This document shows, one piece after another, positions 55,054-63,946 of a stretch of DNA of 64,000 nt (the stretch's first letter is position 1; each line of letters opens with the position of its first letter). Made by a program: the position numbers and the translations under genes. The DNA comes from an uncultured Bacteroides sp. (GTDB lineage: Bacteria > Bacteroidota > Bacteroidia > Bacteroidales > Bacteroidaceae): the NCBI GenBank assembly GCA_959606905.1, contig CAUHML010000002.1:75980-139979 (forward strand). Direction: 5' to 3'. Under the pieces are notes generated by a model. The model worked only from the letters and a program-made list of their open reading frames with translations, was not told the origin of the DNA and did no database searches.

Positions 55054-55908
55054 TCAAGATACTTCCATTACTCTGCGAGCCGTAATAATGTTGGATGGTT
55101 TAAGCCTGTTCTGAGATATGGTCATGTTGGGATCAATATACCTTTTAGGAAGAAAAAAAGAAGGCTTCACATAAAATATCCATCCGAATGGCTGGTCGCT
55201 GTCATGATACATGATAGAGTCTTCCGGTTTTTTCTCGTTGTTGTCTTCGATAACATGCTGGAACCATTCACCGAAAATCTGGTCATTACTGAATCTGGCT
55301 CCCATGCGGTTGGGAATATGATCATCCAATTTTTTGCATACATCAATCCAAATCGGCTCATGGCTATCGTCAAAATAATACGGGTTGATAGTTTTGTCCG
55401 GATTATACGTCCATACCTTATATACTTCCAACGGTATATCAAGAAAAGAATAATAAGTTTGCTTATAAAGAGAACCAAATAAATAGGGTAACAAACAGGT
55501 ACATGCCCATAGGCCATACTGAAATTCGTTGCAAATATTGAATAACAATGAAAATAAAGCCGCTCCCATTATCAACTGTACAACAAGAATAACGATTTCG
55601 TATCTGTATCCTTTCTGTTGGTCCGAAGATGACAATATGTGTTCGACAAATAATAAAGCATACATTCCTAATATCAGGTAAACGATTCCCAATGCAATAT
55701 ATCCGTATGGCATGAAATCGTAATCCAAGAAACCAAGCAGCCCCGGAACACCTAAAACAAGAGCCGAAAGAAACATTGTCAAGAGAACTTTTTTGTTTGC
55801 AAGAAGCTTGATGCGCCTGTTCATCTGATATGCGGCAATCCCTGTAAGCAAGGCTATTAAAGGAAAAATCACATATAAAATCATAAATTGTAAAGTCAGT
55901 GCTTTCAT
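55054..55908 (-). CDS. tssN: T6SS membrane-complex protein TssN
   Basis: The 284-residue protein has four or five membrane helices in the first ~150 residues and a cytoplasmic C-terminal domain rich in aromatic residues (WIDVCKKLDDHIPN, FGWIFYVKPSFFLPKRYIDP). This is the characteristic TssN design: inner-membrane anchor plus baseplate-binding tail. It stands between tssF and tssK with 17-bp and 20-bp gaps. Confidence 0.88.
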   Translation of the reverse strand: MKALTLQFMILYVIFPLIALLTGIAAYQMNRRIKLLANKKVLLTMFLSALVLGVPGLLGFLDYDFMPYGYIALGIVYLILGMYALLFVEHILSSSDQQKGYRYEIVILVVQLIMGAALFSLLFNICNEFQYGLWACTCLLPYLFGSLYKQTYYSFLDIPLEVYKVWTYNPDKTINPYYFDDSHEPIWIDVCKKLDDHIPNRMGARFSNDQIFGEWFQHVIEDNNEKKPEDSIMYHDSDQPFGWIFYVKPSFFLPKRYIDPNMTISQNRLKPSNIITARRVMEVS

Positions 55909-55925
55909 TTGAGGATGTTATTATT

Positions 55926-57749
55926 TTAGATTATAATTCTGTAATTGAACGTTTCCGGCGAGCAAGCTTTCAACTTCCTTTCAAGTGAATAACTAAGTTC
56001 CTTTTTGTCCAGGTAGTTTTCACTGTCCCCAGAGAAATGCAAGCAGACATCTATTGTCCGCAATAAACTTTTGCGTGTTGTTCTTCCTTGCATGATACCA
56101 TGTTTCACTTCTACGGATGATATTATACCGGGATAGGCAGCCATGCAAAAGGAGGCGATATCGTCTTTTGTGAAAATCCGTCCGCGTGTTGTTAAAACAT
56201 TCCTGAAACAAATGACTTTTTCTTGTATGTTCAGTGCCTTCCGACCGCCTGAGGATGCTGTGACAAGAAAAGCACTTTGAGGATTAATAGCCGTGTCCGG
56301 ATAAGGAACCAACGATTTTCCGGCTGGAATACCATTCCCGATTTCTGCATTCGTTGTCCAGTAGTTTACCGACATGAATTCCTGTAAAGCGGGAGAATCA
56401 ATAATCAGGTAATTGAGTATGTCTCCTTTATCGCTAATTCCTTCCATAACCCTCTTCATCCGCTCCAGCAGAATTTGCATTTCTCTGGTAATTTCCGATA
56501 TATCCTCTTTGGAAAGAGAGTGGAAAGCCGCCAAATCTTCGGTTAACAAATATTCCAGTCTGTCCAAATATGCTTTAGCATCACGAGAATCGAACCGTTC
56601 ACAGCCACCATGCCTGACGGAATAACTCCCTGATATTTCTCCGGTATAGTCCTTATCCGCTAACTCCTGATAAGCTTTTCCTTGTGAGTCATATACGGAT
56701 TCTACTGACAGAAAATGCTCGTTATTTTGCATTTTAAGCGGTATGATATTTTTAAGCTCGTCCTGTTTTGTAACCAGTTTGTTCAGGCTTTTTTGTATGA
56801 TAGGAAAAGCGTTGGTAAAGACAATGCACTGCTCCAATACATAATCGGGGATCATCGGTGGAAAATGTACTTGAATCCACAATAGGGGAGTGTCCAGTTG
56901 CTCTCCTAATAAAGATACAGGGCTTGTAATTCGGTCGGATAACTCTTCAGGGCAACAGGTACGGTTAAAACTGCGGCAATCCGTAATGGTTACGAACTGT
57001 GGCTTATAGTAATTATAAACTTCGCGACTAATCGTGTTCGAAACATTCTTATCGGATAATGACTCCAGTACGGAAAGATTGTTTTTCGCTGTTTGAATAA
57101 TTCCGGAATTTGTCTGTACTTTCTGCCCATTTATGCTCCAAAGTGAGGACTCTGGCAACTGAATGTATTCGTTCCTTCGGGGTGTGCCCGGGAAATCCCA
57201 GTAGAAAGAAAGTCCTTCCAACGTAGTCACGGACGTATCTATATCCAGTCCTATCCACACCTTACCTGTCAAATCCGTATTGGAGAGCTTTCCAATAAAT
57301 TCCCTGTTGCCTTTCGTATCTAAAGCGAAACATTTTCCGTTACCAATCAGATAACGTATGTTTGCCTTCTTTAAACGTGCTTGAACTGCCGGAAAAAATG
57401 TAATGCAGTTGATGTTATATTTTTTGCTGATAAAGAAATCTTCATAATAGACAGAGCAGTTCTCTTCCATCATATATTCTGCCTCGATAGGCTGTGCGGA
57501 GAATATTGCATGCGCTGGCAATGCCGTGGTCTTTGCCGCAGGAATCAAAACAGATGCCAATTTCTCCAGTAATCTGCTTTCGATGTTTGCCGCACTATCC
57601 TCCAACAGATAGATTTCGGAAGCAATTGCTTCCAAAGACAGCCTGACAAAGGGATCCAAATTTAAGGGGAATTCGGTATGTAAAATTCTTGAAGCGACCT
57701 GTGTGATGCGCTTCAAAATGCTTGCCTTATCAAAATTTGTTTGTTCCAT
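55926..57749 (-). CDS. tssF: T6SS baseplate protein TssF
   Basis: The 607-residue protein has the TssF N-terminal signature (DPFVRLSLEAIASEIYLLEDSAANIESRLLEKLA region), which begins with the conserved hydrophobic helix, then the Bacteroidota-type central part and a C-terminal CSPETFNYRIII. TssF forms the baseplate wedge with TssG and TssE. The length is typical. It starts 9 bp after tssE. Confidence 0.9.
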   Translation of the reverse strand: MEQTNFDKASILKRITQVASRILHTEFPLNLDPFVRLSLEAIASEIYLLEDSAANIESRLLEKLASVLIPAAKTTALPAHAIFSAQPIEAEYMMEENCSVYYEDFFISKKYNINCITFFPAVQARLKKANIRYLIGNGKCFALDTKGNREFIGKLSNTDLTGKVWIGLDIDTSVTTLEGLSFYWDFPGTPRRNEYIQLPESSLWSINGQKVQTNSGIIQTAKNNLSVLESLSDKNVSNTISREVYNYYKPQFVTITDCRSFNRTCCPEELSDRITSPVSLLGEQLDTPLLWIQVHFPPMIPDYVLEQCIVFTNAFPIIQKSLNKLVTKQDELKNIIPLKMQNNEHFLSVESVYDSQGKAYQELADKDYTGEISGSYSVRHGGCERFDSRDAKAYLDRLEYLLTEDLAAFHSLSKEDISEITREMQILLERMKRVMEGISDKGDILNYLIIDSPALQEFMSVNYWTTNAEIGNGIPAGKSLVPYPDTAINPQSAFLVTASSGGRKALNIQEKVICFRNVLTTRGRIFTKDDIASFCMAAYPGIISSVEVKHGIMQGRTTRKSLLRTIDVCLHFSGDSENYLDKKELSYSLERKLKACSPETFNYRIII

Positions 57750-57758
57750 ATCCTATAA

Positions 57759-58223
57759 TTATTCGACACAAATGGGCCCCATGTATATTTTATAATAAAA
57801 CCTGCAAGGATCTCCATTGGATACGAGCAGTGCATCGACGTTTACGTCCAGTCGTTTGCGTATGGTGGATGTACTAAATAACTTTTCTTCTTTCACAATA
57901 TCCATTATCTTAGCTTCGACTTTTACATTGCATAACCGGTATTCATAACGCTTGATCATTTCAGCTATGACGGTTGCACACCATGTTTCCCATTTAATAC
58001 GTGCTGTAATCAACTTGAAATCCTGTTCCCAAATCTTACATCCCCATTCGGGATCGAATTTATGTTCACCCGGACAAGTTGACAGTAGCAGACCCAGATA
58101 TTGGTCAATAGATTCTACTTCGGAACACTTCTTCAGTGGTTCCGGCTTTTCCTGTAATATAGATGAAAAATCTATCGGTATTGAATAATGTCCTGCCATA
58201 TATATATTTCTGTTTATTTCCAT
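57759..58223 (-). CDS. tssE: T6SS baseplate protein TssE (gp25-like)
   Basis: The 154-residue protein contains the gp25/GPW pattern: LGLLLSTCPGEHKFDPEWG, followed by IWEQDF and a C-terminal strand pair. The start at 58223 is preferred because GGAAG lies 6 bp upstream and because translation is coupled to the upstream gene (10-bp overlap); ATG 58199 is a weaker option. TssE nucleates the sheath at the baseplate. Confidence 0.9.
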   Translation of the reverse strand: MEINRNIYMAGHYSIPIDFSSILQEKPEPLKKCSEVESIDQYLGLLLSTCPGEHKFDPEWGCKIWEQDFKLITARIKWETWCATVIAEMIKRYEYRLCNVKVEAKIMDIVKEEKLFSTSTIRKRLDVNVDALLVSNGDPCRFYYKIYMGPICVE

Positions 58224-58696
58224 TTATTCTTCCATTCCTCGTTGCCGATAAGAATTGACCGGGGAGAAATGCATAATTCAGTTCGAGCAGCCGTTTGTCC
58301 TTTCAGTTCTCCTTGTAATGCGACGCAACGGGCATCGGTAAAAACAATAGAGTATATAAGGCCTACTTTCAAGCTGTTGCGGACAGAATAAAAATGCAAG
58401 GCTCCACTATGCAGGCGAGTGGGGCCGGTACACCAATCAACGCATAAATTGTCGGCTTCTTCGCTCATGGTGATATTGATAACACCCGGATAGGAATTCC
58501 CGCTACCTTCATCATCTGGCATCAAGTCCTGGCAGAGGTTGACAGATACTTCGTTTAAAATATATTGTCTTTCTACCAAATCCAGTTCAGCGATTATATC
58601 CGGATAACCGGAAATATCCAGAGGAGAACTTTCAGGTCCTTCTCTTTCATCTATCTCTTTTTTCTTGTTACCGAAAAAACGTTCCCAAAACTTCAT
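58214..58696 (-). CDS. Hcp-like (TssD-family) protein within the T6SS operon, copy 2
   Basis: The 160-residue protein has a unique acidic N-terminus (~1-40) and then a region with the order of Hcp strands. The best match is at the C-terminus: VFTDARCVALQGELKG with following RTELCISPRSILIGN, which corresponds to the Hcp pattern FKDAY-x-V-E...LTISAREI. It is more divergent than tssD and has an N-terminal extension, so it may be a tube-tip adaptor, cap or baseplate component rather than tube. It overlaps its neighbours by 4 and 10 bp. Confidence 0.6.
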   Translation of the reverse strand: MKFWERFFGNKKKEIDEREGPESSPLDISGYPDIIAELDLVERQYILNEVSVNLCQDLMPDDEGSGNSYPGVINITMSEEADNLCVDWCTGPTRLHSGALHFYSVRNSLKVGLIYSIVFTDARCVALQGELKGQTAARTELCISPRSILIGNEEWKNKWK

Positions 58697-59085
58697 TTTT
58701 CTTCCTTACTTATATTCTCACCTGCCAGTGAAAGTTTTTCAGCGGCTATATCCATTGTAATATTGATTGGCTCTGCATCATCTGCTTTGTAGTGAAGCCA
58801 TAAAGACATGCAACCGGCTTTATGAAATTGTATTTCCTGTGGAAGGCCATCCCTGGTGTCTTTGGTTATAACTCCGTCGTACAGATACTTGTATCCCCAT
58901 GCCCAACGGATGAACTGCATAGGCGGGAAGTCATTCATGACAATCCTTATTAGTCCGGTATGTGCAGAAGATATTATTTCTCCCAACGGATTCATTGTTT
59001 GGCGAATGGCATAACGGAATGAATGTATGTCGAATACTCCTGTTTCCGGTGAATATTCTGTGTGCCTAGTTAGTTTCAGCTTCAT
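58693..59085 (-). CDS. Hcp-like (TssD-family) protein within the T6SS operon, copy 1
   Basis: The start is ATG 59085 (MKLKLTRH), preceded by AGGAAA; the frame opens at 59142 but inside tssH. The 130-residue product has Hcp-like strands: MNPLGEIISSAHTGLIRI corresponds to the Hcp DxxGRPxxxxxGGxIxxxV element, and the C-terminal ITMDIAAEKLSLAG to the last Hcp strand. The usual D-x-K-G-R-P motif is changed. It has the length of a tube Hcp but is clearly divergent. It overlaps tssH by 20 bp. Confidence 0.65.
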   Translation of the reverse strand: MKLKLTRHTEYSPETGVFDIHSFRYAIRQTMNPLGEIISSAHTGLIRIVMNDFPPMQFIRWAWGYKYLYDGVITKDTRDGLPQEIQFHKAGCMSLWLHYKADDAEPINITMDIAAEKLSLAGENISKEEK

Positions 59086-61345
59086 ATTGGTTGATTTTTT
59101 CCTGGTTTGCATACATCGGCAGGTATTCCCAAACAAGTTCATTGTCAGTTCCTACTCCAACCTTGATAAGAGTATCCGGTCCAACTTTTCCGGTAACGAT
59201 TAATCGTGAAATCGGGCGGCGCAGACGGTTGCGAATTGTTCCCGCTATCTGTCGGGCGCCATATTTGGGAGTGAAATCCATATTTGCCAGTAATGAAACA
59301 GCTTCATCCGTCAATTTGATACTTATTTTTTGGTTATCAAGTAATTCCTTCAACTCGTTTAACCGGATATTAAATATTTGCAGAAGCATGGTTTCGCTGA
59401 CCGGAGCAAAAGGTATGATCTCGGAGAGCCTTGCTAAGAATTCCGGACGAAAATATTGTCCCATCATATCCATGAGTTGCTGAGTGGAAGGTTTCTTCCC
59501 TTCGGCAGTTTGCCCGGAGATCCATTCGCTCCCCACATTGGAAGTGAAAAGAATGACTGCATTGGAAAAATCACCTTCTTTGCCAAGACGGTCATGAAGT
59601 TTCCCTTCATCCATGATTTGGAGGAAAATATCATATACGGAGGGGTGAGCTTTCTCTATTTCGTCAAAAAGTACTACAGAATATGGTTGACGGCGTATTT
59701 TGTTTACCAGCAAGCCACCTTCTTCGTAACCTACATATCCAGGAGGGGCTCCATACAGTAATGCTGCCGAATGTTCCTCTTTAAATTCGGACATATCGAA
59801 ACGTATCATCGCTTTTTCATCATTGAACAAAACTTCGGCCAACGCTTTTGCCAATTCCGTTTTGCCTGTACCGGTAGGACCTGATAAGAAGAAAGAACCG
59901 ATAGGTTGTCCGGGTTTGTTCATTCCACTCCGTGACTCAATTATTGCATCCGAAAGAACTTTGAGCGCGTAATCCTGTCCGACTACCCTGTGGCGAAGCA
60001 AGTTTTCCATATCCATCAGCTTATCTTTCTCTTCCGATTGTATTTTTCCGACCGGAATTCCTGTCTTCGCAGCGACAATAACCGCTACTTCCTGTTCAGT
60101 GATTGTCCGCACCGGGTTATCAGTTAACTGGTTGTCCACCCGCGCAGCTGCCATTGTCCTATCCATCAAGTCGATTGCCGAATCAGGCAGTTTGCGATCC
60201 TTTACGTATCTTTTTGCCAAGCGGACACAACTAGCAAGTGCTTCATCGGTAGCTTCTATCTGATGATGTGCCGCATATCTTGCATATATTTCTTTTAGTA
60301 TCAGTATAGCCGAGGCTATATCCGGTTCGGTAATATGTATTTCTTCGAACCGTCTGCTGAAAGCATGTTCCGGTTCAATAAGTTTCCGATATTCATCGGT
60401 GGTAGTTGCACCTATAACCGTCAGACCTCCTTTGGATAGCTCCTGCTTAAGGATATTTCCTGCTCCCGAACTACCGGAACGGGTATCGAGTAACAAATGG
60501 ATTTCATCGATGAAAAGAATTGCTTTTTCCTGGCGGCGAATTTCTTTAATCGTATTCTGTAAACGTTCTTCTACTTCCCCCTTGTACGAAGCTCCGGCTA
60601 CGAGCGCTCCCATGTCAAGTTCGAAAATTGCAGTATCTTTGAGGTAATCAGGTACACTGCCCGCTACGATATTGCAAGTCAAGCCATCCACAACAGCGGT
60701 TTTACCTACACCGGCATCTCCTGTTATCATTACATTCGGGCGGCTATACCTGCTAAGAATTTCAATCATCATCTTTATTTCCTTTTCTCTCTTCATAACA
60801 GGGTATAACTTTCCTTCCTTCACCATGGAAGTCTTGTCTATACAATATTTATATAATATAGTATTAGGCACCTGTTGTTGCATTGCTTCTGTAGATGCCA
60901 CCATACTTTTCTGTATCTCGGCTACTCCCAGTAACTTATCTATAATATCCTTTTCACGAATGGGGAAAGTTTTTAATTGCTCAACTGTAAACCCTATGTT
61001 CGGTTTTGCAAGCGCACATAGCAAGCAAACCGGGCTGATTTGTAATAGCCCCAATTTGAGACGTATGTTATCGGCCTCTTCGACTATTGCCTGCGCTTTG
61101 TCATCAGCGACAATTTCATCCGAATTGCCCTTGGGGTAGTCTTCGATTCTGACTTCCGCCCACTCTTCTAGATATTTCAGGTCTTGCCCTAAAGATATAA
61201 TAAAGGTATGCAGGCCTGTTGTTTTATGCAATAATGCCTTCAGCAAATGTCCCGATGAAAAACAAGTGCTTTTGTATTCTTCGGCAAAGCGTCGTGCAAT
61301 ACGTAAAACCTCCATAGAGGTTTCGTCCAAATTTGATATATCCAT
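59066..61345 (-). CDS. tssH: T6SS sheath-recycling ATPase TssH (ClpV)
   Basis: The 759-residue Clp/Hsp100 AAA+ protein has a Clp N-domain (~1-150), AAA1 with Walker A GDAGVGKT (209-216) and Walker B ILFIDEIH (~276-283), and AAA2 with Walker A GPTGTGKT (489-496). The middle domain is short. It disassembles contracted TssBC sheaths. It is the first gene of the leftward operon; a -7 element is found 70 bp upstream. ClpB is the alternative family, but the T6SS context decides. Confidence 0.93.
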   Translation of the reverse strand: MDISNLDETSMEVLRIARRFAEEYKSTCFSSGHLLKALLHKTTGLHTFIISLGQDLKYLEEWAEVRIEDYPKGNSDEIVADDKAQAIVEEADNIRLKLGLLQISPVCLLCALAKPNIGFTVEQLKTFPIREKDIIDKLLGVAEIQKSMVASTEAMQQQVPNTILYKYCIDKTSMVKEGKLYPVMKREKEIKMMIEILSRYSRPNVMITGDAGVGKTAVVDGLTCNIVAGSVPDYLKDTAIFELDMGALVAGASYKGEVEERLQNTIKEIRRQEKAILFIDEIHLLLDTRSGSSGAGNILKQELSKGGLTVIGATTTDEYRKLIEPEHAFSRRFEEIHITEPDIASAILILKEIYARYAAHHQIEATDEALASCVRLAKRYVKDRKLPDSAIDLMDRTMAAARVDNQLTDNPVRTITEQEVAVIVAAKTGIPVGKIQSEEKDKLMDMENLLRHRVVGQDYALKVLSDAIIESRSGMNKPGQPIGSFFLSGPTGTGKTELAKALAEVLFNDEKAMIRFDMSEFKEEHSAALLYGAPPGYVGYEEGGLLVNKIRRQPYSVVLFDEIEKAHPSVYDIFLQIMDEGKLHDRLGKEGDFSNAVILFTSNVGSEWISGQTAEGKKPSTQQLMDMMGQYFRPEFLARLSEIIPFAPVSETMLLQIFNIRLNELKELLDNQKISIKLTDEAVSLLANMDFTPKYGARQIAGTIRNRLRRPISRLIVTGKVGPDTLIKVGVGTDNELVWEYLPMYANQEKINQYEAETN

Positions 61346-61416
61346 TCTATTTATAATTAAACTATTTATTCCATTAATAGGTTTTTAAAAACTTATTATT
61401 CTTATATCTTTCGTTG

Positions 61417-61424
61417 CAAATATA
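61417..61424 (-). promoter_or_regulatory. Promoter -7 element of the leftward T6SS operon
   Basis: TATATTTG on the minus strand (61424-61417) matches TAnnTTTG. The leader to tssH would be about 65 nt. No good -33 TTG was found at the usual distance, so an activator may be needed. Confidence 0.5.
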
Positions 61425-61444
61425 TGATTAATTTAAGATTTATC

Positions 61445-61457
61445 GCCATTAAATGGC
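61445..61457. promoter_or_regulatory. Palindrome between divergent T6SS operons
   Basis: GCCATT-A-AATGGC is a perfect 6-bp inverted repeat around one base. It sits ~20 bp upstream of the tssH -7 element, in the 261-bp divergent region before tssD, and is a candidate operator for joint control. No T6SS regulator gene is in view. Confidence 0.4.
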
Positions 61458-61606
61458 ACAAAATTGATGATTTATGAAAAAAAAATTTAGAAATGTTTGC
61501 TATATCGAAATAATGTGTTTATTTTTAGCCCCGTAATACAAGTTCATTATTGTTTAATATTGAACTAAATGTTTCATTTATGTATAACTTAAAAAATTAA
61601 TTAACT

Positions 61607-61999
61607 ATGTCATTTGATGCTAAACTAATAGCGAATGGGAAGAAGTTTGATGTACTTTCTTCCAAGGTTGAGTTCAAGCGTGATGTGGACCAAAAGGGAC
61701 GTCCAGCTTCTCATGTTTATGGCGGTAAGGTTACTGCTCTTGTTGAATCTACGGAGGATACGAGTCTTATGGAATCAATGTTTAGTGAGCACAAGCCTAT
61801 TAGTGGGAGCCTTGTGTATAAACAAGGCAAGGAGGATGCTGAAATGAAAAAATTGGAATTCAAGGATGCGTATATTGTCGAATTCATAGAAGAATTTGAG
61901 CGAAAGAACGATACTCCTATGGCTACCCTTGTTGTGTTTACCGCCAAAGAATTTTCATGTGGGAACGCAGTTCACAAAGAAGAATGGCCCGAAGGCTAA
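61607..61999 (+). CDS. tssD: T6SS tube protein TssD (Hcp)
   Basis: The 130-residue Hcp-family protein has the signature FKRDVDQKGRPASHVYGGKV, then LEFKDAYIVEFIEEFE and a final strand. It polymerises in hexameric rings inside the TssBC sheath and is expelled with effectors. The same signature is found in the Hcp-toxin fusion at 21983, which supports loading of that effector into this tube. A strong hairpin follows before tssB. Confidence 0.95.
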   Translation: MSFDAKLIANGKKFDVLSSKVEFKRDVDQKGRPASHVYGGKVTALVESTEDTSLMESMFSEHKPISGSLVYKQGKEDAEMKKLEFKDAYIVEFIEEFERKNDTPMATLVVFTAKEFSCGNAVHKEEWPEG

Positions 62000-62007
62000 A
62001 ATTGTGC

Positions 62008-62052
62008 AATGTGTAGGGAATAGCGGTATTTCCGTTTTGTTCCCTACACATT
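62008..62052 (+). terminator. Strong hairpin between tssD and tssB (probable attenuator)
   Basis: AATGTGTAGGGAA (62008-62020) pairs perfectly with TTCCCTACACATT (62040-62052), a 13-bp stem; the 19-nt loop holds a small nested CGG/CCG stem. A pyrimidine-rich stretch CTTTTAATT follows. Partial termination here would make tssD mRNA more abundant than tssBC mRNA. The structure may also stabilise the tssD 3' end. Confidence 0.8.
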
Positions 62053-62089
62053 CTTTTAATTATTAATCTCTTAATCTTATGATTTAATT

Positions 62090-62557
62090 ATGGCAGTAGA
62101 TTATGGAATTGGTGGAAACGAAGTAAAACATGCAGGTTCAGAAGGAATTGCCGACATACCTTCAAACCGGACTATGTTTACGACGCTATTGACTAAAGAT
62201 GCACCTCCTAACCCTGAGCTTGTTCAAGGACTAGATACAGTGGATGCGGTGTTCAATCATTATAAACCGAACATAGATATAACCTTTGAAAATGAGGAAG
62301 GGCAACCTGTACAGGAAAATTTTGCTTTTAAGAATGTAGGTGATTTTAATATAGATAAAATGACCGAGCAAAGTACATTCCTGAATGACCTCAGTATCAA
62401 TAAAGAACTTTATGCTCAGGCGGCAAAACAACTGGGTTCTAACAAAGTATTGAAAAGAGCTATATCCGACCCTAAGACAAGGGCAAGTGTGGTGACATTA
62501 TTGGAGAGTATGGTTGATGAACTGAAAGATGTTGATAAAACAACCGATAATTTGTAA
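62090..62557 (+). CDS. tssB: T6SS contractile sheath small subunit TssB
   Basis: The 155-residue protein has the TssB pattern of Bacteroidota: IPSNRTMFTTLLTKDAP near the N-terminus, VDAVFNHYKPNIDITF in the middle, then FKNVGDFNIDKM. It forms the sheath with TssC, encoded 3 bp downstream. ATG 62090 is the only good start. Confidence 0.93.
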   Translation: MAVDYGIGGNEVKHAGSEGIADIPSNRTMFTTLLTKDAPPNPELVQGLDTVDAVFNHYKPNIDITFENEEGQPVQENFAFKNVGDFNIDKMTEQSTFLNDLSINKELYAQAAKQLGSNKVLKRAISDPKTRASVVTLLESMVDELKDVDKTTDNL

Positions 62558-62560
62558 TAT

Positions 62561-63922
62561 ATGGAAGAAAAAAAGACTAACGGCCAGCAGCAACCTGTAG
62601 CTGTAGAGGCTGTATCATCACAAGTAATCGAACAAGCACTTCAGAACATTGCCGGATATGGCGGATTCTCTTTGCTGGAATCGGTAATCAAAGGACTGGC
62701 AAATATGAGTCCTGAGCGTAGCACCCGTAAAAAGATATTTTTGACAGAAGAGGATAAGAAACACGAGCGGCAGGCATTGTTGAAGCGTATCCGTTTGTGG
62801 ATAGATATCCTGAAATCCGGTAAAGATGTCGGAGAAATGTTTGAAAAATGCCAGCAACGTTCAGAAGCAATCGGGAAGTTGCTTACTGCTAACCAGCTTG
62901 TGGCCCTGGATTCCGTCAGGGATTTGGAACAGGCTTATCGTACAGTTATGCTTTTCTTTAGAAACTCCGAGCAGGAAAAAGTAAGGAATGTTACTTTTAT
63001 GAATGCTTCGCTGGAACAACTCACTGACCTTGACAATCCCCGTTTTATAGACTGCATATCCAACGAAATCGTACTGAACTACGACAGACTGGATTTACGA
63101 AACAATTATTCGTTGTTGGTTATTCCAGGATATTTAGGCTCTAATAAGGTGTTGGAGAAATGGGCGAAAATAACGGATAATAATAAAGTATTGCTAATTA
63201 CAGACTTTGCGGACTTGGATAAATTGGATGATGTGGTTGATTTATTCCTCAGTGCAAATTTGACAGGAGGGGAAACCTACCGCTCACACGCAATAATGAC
63301 TTGTAATTGGCTTATTGGCCGTGGGAAACGTGAAGAGTTGGGAGAAGCTAATCATCTTCATGTTCCACCTTCAGGCGGTTTGGCGGGGAAAATTTATTAT
63401 ACCCGTATGTCCCAAGTGTCTGCCGGTAAAGAATATGGAGGCATTAATGAGGTGGATGGGGTCGTATTTCCCCTCAAGAAGAGTGAAATATCGCAACTGG
63501 AAGCTATGGGGCTTATTCCGCTTGTGCATGAATTTAGCAAAGTGATGGCATTTTCGGGCAAGACGCTATTTAACGGTGATGACCAAGGATTGCAGAACTA
63601 TGCTGTGGTACGGGTGTTTGATTATGTCTTCAAGAAAATATGCGATTATTTGAACCGGTGTGCCTTCGGTAACTGGGATACCGAGTCTGAAAAAAATATG
63701 CGGAAACAGCTTGTAGAATTTCTCGACAGCGTGAAAGGACCGAAGAAGCTGATTGAAAAGTTTGTGATTCTGGATTTCTCGCAAGACAAGAAACATCCTG
63801 AATGTGTGCATCTAAGTTTCCATATGACTCCTTTCTATCCGGCGAAGAGCTTCTTCATTGACATGAGAGGTACTAAGGGAGAAGAAAGCGTGGAATGGGA
63901 AACAAGTGTCAAGCAAGAGTAA
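62561..63922 (+). CDS. tssC: T6SS contractile sheath large subunit TssC
   Basis: The 453-residue protein carries the TssC features: SPERSTRKKIFLTEEDKK linker, the central LVALDSVRDLEQAYRTVMLFF, and a C-terminal half with VIPGYLG... and FSKVMAFSGKTLFNGDDQGLQ. It assembles with TssB to form the contractile sheath. It is tightly linked to tssB (3 bp). Confidence 0.94.
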   Translation: MEEKKTNGQQQPVAVEAVSSQVIEQALQNIAGYGGFSLLESVIKGLANMSPERSTRKKIFLTEEDKKHERQALLKRIRLWIDILKSGKDVGEMFEKCQQRSEAIGKLLTANQLVALDSVRDLEQAYRTVMLFFRNSEQEKVRNVTFMNASLEQLTDLDNPRFIDCISNEIVLNYDRLDLRNNYSLLVIPGYLGSNKVLEKWAKITDNNKVLLITDFADLDKLDDVVDLFLSANLTGGETYRSHAIMTCNWLIGRGKREELGEANHLHVPPSGGLAGKIYYTRMSQVSAGKEYGGINEVDGVVFPLKKSEISQLEAMGLIPLVHEFSKVMAFSGKTLFNGDDQGLQNYAVVRVFDYVFKKICDYLNRCAFGNWDTESEKNMRKQLVEFLDSVKGPKKLIEKFVILDFSQDKKHPECVHLSFHMTPFYPAKSFFIDMRGTKGEESVEWETSVKQE

Positions 63923-63946
63923 ATGTGTACGCTAAAACACTAGAAC

